Made by a program: the position numbers and the translations under genes. Below the pieces are notes generated by a model, which worked only from the letters and a program-made list of their open reading frames with translations, did not search any database and was not told the origin of the DNA. A DNA stretch of 64,000 nucleotides from positions 310,001 to 374,000 of the forward strand of contig JAEYHZ010000022.1 of NCBI GenBank assembly GCA_023409265.1, read 5' to 3'. This DNA comes from Bacillota bacterium (GTDB lineage Bacteria; Bacillota; Clostridia; Acetivibrionales; DSM-1351). Shown piece after piece: positions 25,826 to 33,262 of this stretch (its first letter is position 1; every line of letters starts with the position of its first letter).

Positions 25826-26584
25826 ATGGATAAAGCAATTGAAGTGAAAGGTCTGCGAAAGTCTTTCAAGGACACAAAAGTCCTAAAGGGTGTCGATTTT
25901 GAAGTGAAGCGAGGTGAGATTTTTGCCCTGCTTGGCTCTAATGGCGCGGGCAAGACAACCATTGTCAAAATCCTCACCACGCTGCTGAACCAAGACAGCG
26001 GAACCGCTGCCGTAAACGGATTCGATGTTTTGTCAAAGCCTGACGGCGTGCGGCAGTCAATCAGCCTGACCGGGCAATTTGCCGCAGTGGACGAGATTTT
26101 GACAGGACGAGAAAATCTTATAATGATCGCCAAGCTGCGGCACCTGAAAAATCCTCGCCAGGTGGCGGATGATTTACTTAACCGCTTTGGCCTAACCGAC
26201 GCGGCCGACCGCAGAGTTTCCACCTATTCGGGCGGTATGCGCCGCAGAATCGACATCGCCATGAGCCTTGTGGGAAAACCGCAGGTCATATTCCTTGATG
26301 AGCCCACCACCGGACTTGATCCCGAGGCGCGCATCGAGGTTTGGAATACTGTCAAAGAACTTTCTGCTAATGGCATAACGGTATTCCTGACCACACAGTA
26401 TTTAGAGGAAGCCGAGCAGCTTGCCCACCGAATCGCCATTCTGCATGAGGGCAGGATTATTGCGGACGGCACCCTTTCAGACCTTAAAAAGCTGTTCCCG
26501 CCCGCACAGGTTGAGTACGTAGAGAAACAACCAACACTGGAGGAGATCTTTCTCGCAATCATCGGTAAAAAGGAGGAAAAATAA
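25826..26584 (+). CDS. ABC exporter ATP-binding protein (DrrA-like)
   Basis: This 252-residue protein has Walker A LGSNGAGKTT (about 36-45), the Q-loop region SLTGQFAAVDE, signature YSGGMRRRID (about 134), Walker B VIFLDEPTTGLD (about 155) and a switch region TTQYLEEAEQLAH in which Gln replaces the usual switch His (Ser/Thr-Gln-Tyr), as is common in DrrA-type ATPases. AAAAGGGGGAT precedes the ATG. The stop codon abuts the permease start. It powers the neighbouring ABC-2 permease; the exported compound is unknown. Confidence 0.94.
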   Translation: MDKAIEVKGLRKSFKDTKVLKGVDFEVKRGEIFALLGSNGAGKTTIVKILTTLLNQDSGTAAVNGFDVLSKPDGVRQSISLTGQFAAVDEILTGRENLIMIAKLRHLKNPRQVADDLLNRFGLTDAADRRVSTYSGGMRRRIDIAMSLVGKPQVIFLDEPTTGLDPEARIEVWNTVKELSANGITVFLTTQYLEEAEQLAHRIAILHEGRIIADGTLSDLKKLFPPAQVEYVEKQPTLEEIFLAIIGKKEEK

Positions 26585-27352
26585 ATGGAAGCAATAAAAA
26601 AACATTTTATCAGCGACATGGGTGTTATGCTTGGACGTTCCATGCGCCATATTTTCCGCAGCATGGATACCATTATCACGGTAACCATCACTCCGATCGC
26701 AATGATGCTGCTGTTCGTTTATGTGTTGGGCGGCGCGATTCAAACCGGCACGGGTAGCTATGTAAATTACCTTCTGCCCGGTATCCTTCTGATTGCAATC
26801 GCAAGCGGCATAGCCTATACAGCTTACCGTCTGTTTATGGATATGCAAAGCGGCATCTTCGAACGGTTCCACTCCATGCCGATTGCGCGTTCGGCTGCGC
26901 TGTGGGGGCATGTACTGACCTCGCTGGTATCCAACGCAATTTCAGTTGTCGTCATCATTCTAGTAGCACTCATCATGGGCTTCCGCTCGTCGGCAGGAGT
27001 ATTGTCATGGCTTGCAGTAGCCGGCATCCTCGCGCTGTTTACGCTGGCCCTGACCTGGATAGCGGCGATTGCCGGACTGTCTGCAAAATCGGTTGACGGC
27101 GCAGGCGCCTTTTCCTATCCGCTTATCTTCCTGCCGTTTATCAGCTCCGCGTTTGTGCCCACTGAGCCCATGCCGCCGGTGGTTCGCGCCTTTGCCGAAA
27201 ATCAGCCTGTGACCTCAATAGTAGAAGCCATCCGTGCATTATTGTCCAATCAGCCGGTTGGTAATGATATATGGGTTGCTCTTGCATGGTGCGTCGGGAT
27301 TATGCTTGTAGCATATATCTTCGCGATGAGGGCGTATAAAAAGCGGGTGTAA
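26585..27352 (+). CDS. ABC-2 type exporter permease (DrrB-like)
   Basis: This 255-residue protein has six predicted spans and the ABC-2 signature region (YPLIFLPFISSAFVPTEPMPPVVRAFAENQPVT, seen in pieces from about residue 178) typical of daunorubicin-type permeases. It starts immediately after the ATPase stop, with AAAGGAGG inside the ATPase gene end. It is the last gene of the PadR operon; a terminator follows 80 bases on. Confidence 0.93.
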   Translation: MEAIKKHFISDMGVMLGRSMRHIFRSMDTIITVTITPIAMMLLFVYVLGGAIQTGTGSYVNYLLPGILLIAIASGIAYTAYRLFMDMQSGIFERFHSMPIARSAALWGHVLTSLVSNAISVVVIILVALIMGFRSSAGVLSWLAVAGILALFTLALTWIAAIAGLSAKSVDGAGAFSYPLIFLPFISSAFVPTEPMPPVVRAFAENQPVTSIVEAIRALLSNQPVGNDIWVALAWCVGIMLVAYIFAMRAYKKRV

Positions 27353-27432
27353 AAATTCAAGTTTATGTATGGAACCTCTCCGTACAGATGAAATCCCAAA
27401 TGTCATCTATATAACATCTATATAATATCCAA

Positions 27433-27473
27433 AAAAATCGAGCTTAAAAATGCATTTTCTAAGCCCGATTTTT
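27433..27473 (+). terminator. Terminator of the PadR operon
   Basis: AAAAATCG-a-GCTTA pairs with TAAGC-c-CGATTTTT around a 13-base loop. The A and T flanks make it usable from both directions. Confidence 0.8.
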
Positions 27474-27792
27474 GCTCATTATTTCTCTGTAATCACTATA
27501 TAGAGTGGTTAACCGCGTATTCCACACAGACATCCTTTGCTTTTATTATTAATTCAGTTTAAATAGAGAAATGTACCGTGTTCCAGCAAAATATTCCCTG
27601 TTAATTAAAGGATAAAGTGCACTAATTGGCATATAAAAAACATATATAGTGTACCTATAAGTAGTAATGCAAATAACCCTTTATTTTCTTTCAAAACAAC
27701 AAGTCCTATTTTCATCTCTTGCTAAATTTTGCTTCGAGTTTTCTGCTCTTTTGAACGTCCAGAAATTCTTCCATATTTTTTTACAACACTTG
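27474..27792. other. Gap between convergent operons
   Basis: This is AT-rich DNA with no open frame, ribosome site or strong structure that I can support. The minus-strand catabolic operon ends at its right side without an obvious hairpin terminator. Confidence 0.4.
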
Positions 27793-28923
27793 CTATTTCA
27801 GTCTTAATAGGTGCATGATCATGTCCATCGTATCGGCAAGGTCGGTTTCGCATCTTAATGCAGCTTCACTGAAGGGAACCGCAACACGGTTGATGCTTAC
27901 GACAGCAGAAATCCCTCCGGAATAAACCTCTTCGATGTTTTCACCAATATCTCCTACCACAGCCACAACAGGTACATTTTTCCGTCGGGCCCGGGCTGCA
28001 ACACCAAGTACTACCTTGCCCCGGAGACTCTGTCCGTCCAGTTTTCCCTCTCCAGTAAAGACAATATCCGCTCCGCCCAGCAATTCATCAAAGCCAACGG
28101 TTTCCAATATGGTATTGATACCCGATCTGAGGTTAGCTGACAGAAATGACAGTATGCCCGCCCCCAGGCCTCCTGCCGCTCCGCTGCCTGGAACAAGGGC
28201 TATATCTTTATCCAACTGGTCCTTCAGTACGTCGGCAAAATAAGCAAGGTTTTCATCCAGGAATTTTACATCCTCTGGGCTAGCCCCCTTTTGGGGGCCA
28301 TAAACAGCTGAAGCCCCGTGTTCTCCGCATAACGGATTATCCACATCGCACATGCCAATGAATTCGCAGCACTGCAAATCCCGTTCCATCCCGCTAATAT
28401 CAATCCTGGCTATCCGATTCAATGTTCCACCCACAGGTATGAATTCCATGCCATCCGCCGTATGGAATTTCACGCCAAGCGCTGCTGCCATCCCTGTACC
28501 TCCGTCATTGGTGCAGCTGCCGCCCAGGCCGAGGATGAATCTCCTGCAGCCGTTTTCTAAGGCGTCGAGTATTAATTGACCAACACCATAGGTAGTACTG
28601 AGTGCCGGATTCATTCTGCTCCCTGCAAGCGGAAGTCCTGATGCCGCCGCCATTTCTATAACGGCTGTCCGATTATCAGGCAGTATCCCATAAAATGAGT
28701 CAACCTCATCAAAGAAAGGCCCGCTGACCTTTAATACCTTCCTTTTTCCGCCAAGTGCTTCTAGAAAACATTCTACCGTGCCTTCCCCGCCGTCTGCCAC
28801 GGGTATTTTTACAATTTGTGCCTGTTGAAAATGTTTTTTTATCTTACTTTCCATAATCGAGCATATCTTTATGGAACTCATCGTACCTTTAAAGGAGTCT
28901 GGTGCAAGTATGATCTTTTTCAT
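27793..28923 (-). CDS. glxK: Glycerate kinase (glycerate 2-kinase family)
   Basis: This 376-residue enzyme phosphorylates D-glycerate to 2-phosphoglycerate, feeding lower glycolysis. Family motifs are complete: APDSFKGTMSS at the start, PVADGGEGTVE (about 42-52), LGLGGSCTNDGGTGMAAALG (about 129-148), the GSGAAGGLGAG loop (about 244) and VFTGEGKLDGQS (about 284). It is the last gene of the twelve-gene minus-strand operon and overlaps the preceding dehydrogenase by four bases (ATGA). Together the pair would turn hydroxypyruvate or tartronate semialdehyde into a glycolytic intermediate. Confidence 0.95.
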   Translation of the reverse strand: MKKIILAPDSFKGTMSSIKICSIMESKIKKHFQQAQIVKIPVADGGEGTVECFLEALGGKRKVLKVSGPFFDEVDSFYGILPDNRTAVIEMAAASGLPLAGSRMNPALSTTYGVGQLILDALENGCRRFILGLGGSCTNDGGTGMAAALGVKFHTADGMEFIPVGGTLNRIARIDISGMERDLQCCEFIGMCDVDNPLCGEHGASAVYGPQKGASPEDVKFLDENLAYFADVLKDQLDKDIALVPGSGAAGGLGAGILSFLSANLRSGINTILETVGFDELLGGADIVFTGEGKLDGQSLRGKVVLGVAARARRKNVPVVAVVGDIGENIEEVYSGGISAVVSINRVAVPFSEAALRCETDLADTMDMIMHLLRLK

Positions 28924-29879
28924 AGGTTCACTACATTAACAGCATTTCCGTTTAGAAATGCTGTAAGATTGTCAACGGCTATATTCATCAACCTTTCCCG
29001 TGATTCCTTGGGCGCCCACGCAATATGGGGAGTAATGATGCAATTCTTCGCCTTCAGCAATAGATTATCCTCCCTGATCGGTTCAGTTGACACCACATCC
29101 ACAGCCGCTCCGGCTACCTTGCCGCTGTTCAACGCTGATACCAGATCTTCCTCAACGATAAGCGGACCCCTTGAGGTATTGATAATAATGACGCCATCCT
29201 TCATTTTCTCAATGTTTTCCTTGTTGACGATACCCTTCGTACTATCGAACAGGGGGCAATGCAGACTAATGATGTCGGACTTTTCCAGCAGTTCGTCAAG
29301 CTCCGCATACCGGATGTTTTCATTCTCCACAGACGCATCCTTGCAGCTGTCGTACGCCAGCACTTTCATCCCCATGGCCTGAGCGACCGCAGCTACCGAA
29401 CGGCCTATCCTTCCAAAGCCGATGATGCCCATGGTCTTTCCAGCAAGCTCCATGAGGGGATAATTCCAGAAGCAGAAATCCGGACATTTGGTCCAGTCAC
29501 CCTTTTTAACCGCTTCAGAGTGTTCCCATACATGATGGCAAATTTCAAGCAAAAGCGCAAAGGTAAACTGGGTCACAGCTGTCGTCCCATAAGTAGGTAT
29601 ATTCGTCACAATTACACCGGATTTCGTAGCAGCTTGCGTATCTACGACATTGTATCCGGTTGCAAGAACCCCCACATATTTTATTTTAGGATGCTTCATG
29701 AACGTCTCCCTTACAAGAGGAGTCTTGTTTGTGAAAATGATTTCCGCATCGCCTATTCTCTCCGATATTTTATCAGCAGGCGTACGTTCATACACCGTTA
29801 ATTCTCCGATTGCTTCAAGACCTTTCCAATCGAGGTCTCCCGGATTGAGTGTGAACCCGTCTAAAACTACTATCTTCAT
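28920..29879 (-). CDS. D-2-hydroxyacid dehydrogenase (hydroxypyruvate/glycerate type)
   Basis: This 319-residue NAD-dependent enzyme has the Rossmann motif GIIGFGRIGRSVA (about 145-157). The catalytic Arg is in NTSRGPL (about 232), Glu in DVVSTEPI (about 262) and His in TPHIAW (about 285). It best fits the glycerate dehydrogenase/hydroxypyruvate reductase branch. The ATG at 29879 follows AAGGTGG; a GTG nine bases earlier is less likely. Direct overlap with glycerate kinase supports D-glycerate as its product. A hydroxypyruvate-yielding step upstream in the pathway is expected. Confidence 0.92.
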   Translation of the reverse strand: MKIVVLDGFTLNPGDLDWKGLEAIGELTVYERTPADKISERIGDAEIIFTNKTPLVRETFMKHPKIKYVGVLATGYNVVDTQAATKSGVIVTNIPTYGTTAVTQFTFALLLEICHHVWEHSEAVKKGDWTKCPDFCFWNYPLMELAGKTMGIIGFGRIGRSVAAVAQAMGMKVLAYDSCKDASVENENIRYAELDELLEKSDIISLHCPLFDSTKGIVNKENIEKMKDGVIIINTSRGPLIVEEDLVSALNSGKVAGAAVDVVSTEPIREDNLLLKAKNCIITPHIAWAPKESRERLMNIAVDNLTAFLNGNAVNVVNL

Positions 29880-29931
29880 ATTTTCCACCTTCCCGATTTT
29901 ATATTACCGCAAAGAACTCAGTCAAAATTTG

Positions 29932-31245
29932 CTACTTATCCTCTTCACCACGTGCGAGTTTTACATGGGAATCGGCCATTTCATAGCCTGCCGCCTGCGC
30001 ACAGGCCGTATTCAAATCGAGAGCCGTCACGGTTGTCGCTGCAATTTCTGCCAGACGCAGTACATTTGAATTATCATCCACACTGGTGCCGAATCCCCCG
30101 CATCCAATGAGGTTGAGCGCCTCTTTTGCCGTCCCGAACATGGTGCCGCCTCCGATGGTCGCAAGCTCCATGCAAGGCATGCTGACCATGAAGTGCACTC
30201 CGTCGTCTTTCGCATCCGCCTGAACAAAGCAGCTTGCCGACGAAATGACATGAGCCAGATCTTGTCCGGTGGCTGCATAAAACGCAGCTATAGCGTTCGC
30301 GGCATTTACATTAAAGCCTGCAATGGTACCGCTGAAGCAGGCTCCTAGGTAGCATTTGTGGAATACTGTCTTTTCAACGCTTCTTGGGTTTACGCCCTTC
30401 TTAAATACTGCTTTGAGTACTTCGTCCGGTATGAAGACCTCCGTCTCCACTGATTTTCCGCGCCCGTTCAATATATTGATGTGGGACGACTTCTTATCGC
30501 TGCAGAGATTACTGCTAATGGTAATCAGCTTCCAATCAGGCATCATGGACAGGATTCCGCGGGTGATATCGGCAGAAGCCTTTGTTACACCGTTCATTCC
30601 CATTGCGTCGCCCGTCTTGAAGATCATACGCAGAAATACCTTTGTTCCTAACTGGTATGGGTCTATATTTTCAAGCCTTACAAATGGGTCTTTAGACAAT
30701 TTTGCAAGCTGTTCAAAGAGTTGCCTGTCTGTCTGAACCCTGACGCAGAATTCATGGGCTTTTGCGATGTCGGGCGCTTCAATTAAAGGTGCTCTTGTCA
30801 TACCGTCAAAATGTACCATCGTATTCAGTCCGCCTGACATGTTGATTGCTTTGATTCCGCGCTGTACTCCCGCAACCAGAGCAGCTTCGTTGGTTGCAAG
30901 CGGAATATATACCTTTTCCTTTACATACTGTCCGTTAATCTGTACAGGACCTGCAATGCCAAACGGAATTACCGCCACGCCGATCTTTCCCTCGATACCT
31001 GAAAGAATTCTTTCTCCTCCGACCAGCGAACAGTTGTCTATTCTGGTATTTTTGATCTGCTTCAGAGATACGCCTGTTGCATCTTCCGTAACCTCGCAGC
31101 GGATAATTGCAGCATCGTTGCACGCTTCCTTTACCATTGCCTGGTTGGATTGGTACACATCTGTGAATATAACGGTTTCAAGATTCTGGCTTTTTATTTC
31201 GCCTGAAGCATATTTTGATTTGATTTCACTTAATTTATCATTCAT
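29932..31245 (-). CDS. Class I-like hydroxymethylglutaryl-CoA reductase
   Basis: This 437-residue protein has the HMG-CoA reductase fold. The pattern is class I (archaeal/eukaryotic): PFGIAGPVQING, PLATNEAALV with the catalytic Glu (about 120), GDAMGMNGVTKA with Asp (about 225), SDKKSSHIN with Lys (about 256), NAANAIAAFYAATGQD and a C-terminal DSHVKLAR with His (about 427). All four catalytic residues are in place. The ATG at 31245 follows AGGGGGTTGATAGAG. It lies next to an HMG-CoA lyase-like gene in a sugar-uptake operon, so oxidation of mevalonate or an analogue to the acyl-CoA, followed by cleavage, is more likely than isoprenoid synthesis. No HMG-CoA synthase gene is near. Confidence 0.9.
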   Translation of the reverse strand: MNDKLSEIKSKYASGEIKSQNLETVIFTDVYQSNQAMVKEACNDAAIIRCEVTEDATGVSLKQIKNTRIDNCSLVGGERILSGIEGKIGVAVIPFGIAGPVQINGQYVKEKVYIPLATNEAALVAGVQRGIKAINMSGGLNTMVHFDGMTRAPLIEAPDIAKAHEFCVRVQTDRQLFEQLAKLSKDPFVRLENIDPYQLGTKVFLRMIFKTGDAMGMNGVTKASADITRGILSMMPDWKLITISSNLCSDKKSSHINILNGRGKSVETEVFIPDEVLKAVFKKGVNPRSVEKTVFHKCYLGACFSGTIAGFNVNAANAIAAFYAATGQDLAHVISSASCFVQADAKDDGVHFMVSMPCMELATIGGGTMFGTAKEALNLIGCGGFGTSVDDNSNVLRLAEIAATTVTALDLNTACAQAAGYEMADSHVKLARGEEDK

Positions 31246-31259
31246 CTCTATCAACCCCC

Positions 31260-32147
31260 TTAACACCGTTTTTTATGGAGCAGTGTACTAAGTGTCTGTG
31301 CATATTGGCCTGCTTCAATGATTTTAGGAAGGTCGATACCCGTTTCGATTCCCATCCTGTGGAACATTTCAACCAATATCTCTGTCTGGCAGTTGCCCTT
31401 TGCTCCAGGCGCATACGGACATCCTCCGAGGCCGCCGGCAGCACCGTCAAAGATGGTTACGCCTGCCTGCAGCGATGCGAGATTGTTTGCAAATTCCAGT
31501 CCGTTGAATTTGTGATAATGGACTGCAAGGCTCGCACATGTGAGCTTTTCCTTGATCATTTTGGGTATTTCATATGCAGTGATTGGATTTGCCATGCCCG
31601 TTGTGTCACCCAGTGATATTTCATACGAACCGAAGCTTTCCAGTGCCAGCGCAGTTTCCAATGCAAGCTCAGGCAGCATATCTCCCTCTATCGGACATCC
31701 GAACACCGTGGCAATGTAGGAACGAACCTTGACTCCGCTCTCCTTAGCCAGCTTGTTGATCCGTTCGATTTCTTTCAAGGATTCTGCTCTGCTCATGTTC
31801 AGGTTTTTCTTGTTGTGGCTTTCACTGGTGCTCATAATGGTGACAACCTCTGTCAGTCCGCATTCAATTGCCAGCTCCAGGCCTCTTACGTTAGGTATCA
31901 GCGCATTGTATGTAACGCCCTCTTTCCGATTAATGCCGGCAATTACCGCTTTGGCATCCGCCATCTGAGGCACCCACTTGGGATGCACAAACGATGTTAC
32001 TTCTATTCTCTGGCAACCCGCGTCCGTCAGCTGGTTAACCAGTTCGATTTTCTTTTCAGTGGAAATAAATTCCGGCTCAGGCTGAAGCCCGTCCCTCGGT
32101 CCCACTTCGAAAATGGAAACCCGTTGGGGAAATGTTGCCTTGTTCAT
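31260..32147 (-). CDS. Hydroxymethylglutaryl-CoA lyase-like enzyme
   Basis: This 295-residue DRE-TIM metallolyase carries the HMG-CoA lyase features: FEVGPRDGLQ with Arg-Asp (about 17-18), IEVTSFVHPKWVPQMADA, the metal ligands in VHYHKFNG (about 224-227) and the signature loop GGCPYAPGAKGN with Cys and Asn (about 257-268). The family reaction splits HMG-CoA into acetyl-CoA and acetoacetate. The residue after the HxH pair is Lys, where known lyases have Asp or Asn, so the substrate may differ. It sits between a zinc dehydrogenase and the HMG-CoA reductase-like gene. The same reductase-lyase pairing occurs in the mevalonate-degrading mvaAB operon of Pseudomonas mevalonii. Confidence 0.88.
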   Translation of the reverse strand: MNKATFPQRVSIFEVGPRDGLQPEPEFISTEKKIELVNQLTDAGCQRIEVTSFVHPKWVPQMADAKAVIAGINRKEGVTYNALIPNVRGLELAIECGLTEVVTIMSTSESHNKKNLNMSRAESLKEIERINKLAKESGVKVRSYIATVFGCPIEGDMLPELALETALALESFGSYEISLGDTTGMANPITAYEIPKMIKEKLTCASLAVHYHKFNGLEFANNLASLQAGVTIFDGAAGGLGGCPYAPGAKGNCQTEILVEMFHRMGIETGIDLPKIIEAGQYAQTLSTLLHKKRC

Positions 32148-32182
32148 ATTCGTTCTCCCTCCGATTATATTTGAAAATAGAC

Positions 32183-33217
32183 TTACGGTATCATTACAGC
32201 GCGTCCGTTCAGATTTTTGAAATGATCCAGCCCCTTCTGATATTCCGTTATGGGCATGACCTCTCCAATATAATTGTCAAGATTGATTTTTCCGTTGTTC
32301 ACAAGACGCATCAGCATATCCCATGTCTTGAACATGTGCCTGCCGTACAGACCCTTGATATTGAGCTCCCGGTACACTACACGGTACATATAGTCCGGGA
32401 TTGCAAGCTCCCCTTGCACCATACCCACATGTACCAGTGTACCGGCTGTAGCTAATGCATCAATTGCCTGATTGATAACCTTATTGCTCCCTGTGAAATC
32501 CAGAATGCAGTCTAAGCCCTGTCCATCAGTCTGTTCTTTGGCTACCTTCACAAAATCTTCGTTCAAGCCGTTTACTGCAATATCCGCACCCACCTTCAAA
32601 CTGTATGCCAGTCTGCTTTCATTCACGGCAAATGTGATTACCTTGGCCGCACCAAGTATTTTGGCCAGCTCGCAGGCCATCAGTCCGATTGTTCCTATAC
32701 CCAGTATTGCAATGTTTTTACCGCTTGACCCGGCTTTCTGCAAAGCGTGCAGAGCAGTACCCATAGGTTCCAGCAACGACATCTGCACAAAGTCTGCATC
32801 GTTTGCCAGTTTTATGGCAGATATCTCAGGCAGCCGGATATATTCTGCAAAGCACCCGTCGACATTTCTTCCGAGCACACCCATATGATTCGTGCAGATG
32901 TGCTGATTGTCCGTCCTGCATTCATGGCAGTAACCGCATGGGATATGTGTTTCGCCTGCTACCCGGTCTCCGGGTTTAAAGTTTTTCACAAGCCTTCCTA
33001 CCTCTTCCACCTCGCCCGAAAACTCATGACCCATGGTAAACGGAAGGTCATAGTTTGCAGATGCCACCAGCGGTGACCATTCAAAAACTTCAACGTCCGA
33101 CTTGCACATGGCAGCGGCTTTTACCTTTATCAAAAGATCGTGTTCCCCTATACCGGGCACGGGGATATCAACAAAGTCTGCCCCAGCCCCAGGTTTTATC
33201 TTTCTTAATGCTCTCAT
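32183..33217 (-). CDS. Zinc-dependent medium-chain dehydrogenase
   Basis: This 344-residue enzyme is of the threonine/sorbitol dehydrogenase branch. Seen are the catalytic zinc region (AMCKSD, then TMGHEFSGEVEEVG), four structural-zinc cysteines (CGYCHECRTDNQHIC) and the NAD loop LGIGTIGLMACELAKILGA (about 172). The ATG at 33217 gives the typical MRALRK start; a GTG at 33238 adds seven residues. It would oxidise a sugar, polyol or secondary alcohol released from the imported glycoside. The gap to the GH2 gene upstream is 45 bases. Confidence 0.92.
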   Translation of the reverse strand: MRALRKIKPGAGADFVDIPVPGIGEHDLLIKVKAAAMCKSDVEVFEWSPLVASANYDLPFTMGHEFSGEVEEVGRLVKNFKPGDRVAGETHIPCGYCHECRTDNQHICTNHMGVLGRNVDGCFAEYIRLPEISAIKLANDADFVQMSLLEPMGTALHALQKAGSSGKNIAILGIGTIGLMACELAKILGAAKVITFAVNESRLAYSLKVGADIAVNGLNEDFVKVAKEQTDGQGLDCILDFTGSNKVINQAIDALATAGTLVHVGMVQGELAIPDYMYRVVYRELNIKGLYGRHMFKTWDMLMRLVNNGKINLDNYIGEVMPITEYQKGLDHFKNLNGRAVMIP

Positions 33218-33262
33218 ACTATACCACGCTTTCCTCACGGATTGTTTTTAAGAAACCGCGTT

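Noticed and set aside
29932..31245. Mevalonate-pathway isoprenoid synthesis gene
   Set aside because: Other pathway genes are absent and the neighbours are a CoA lyase and sugar catabolic genes, which favours a degradative role.
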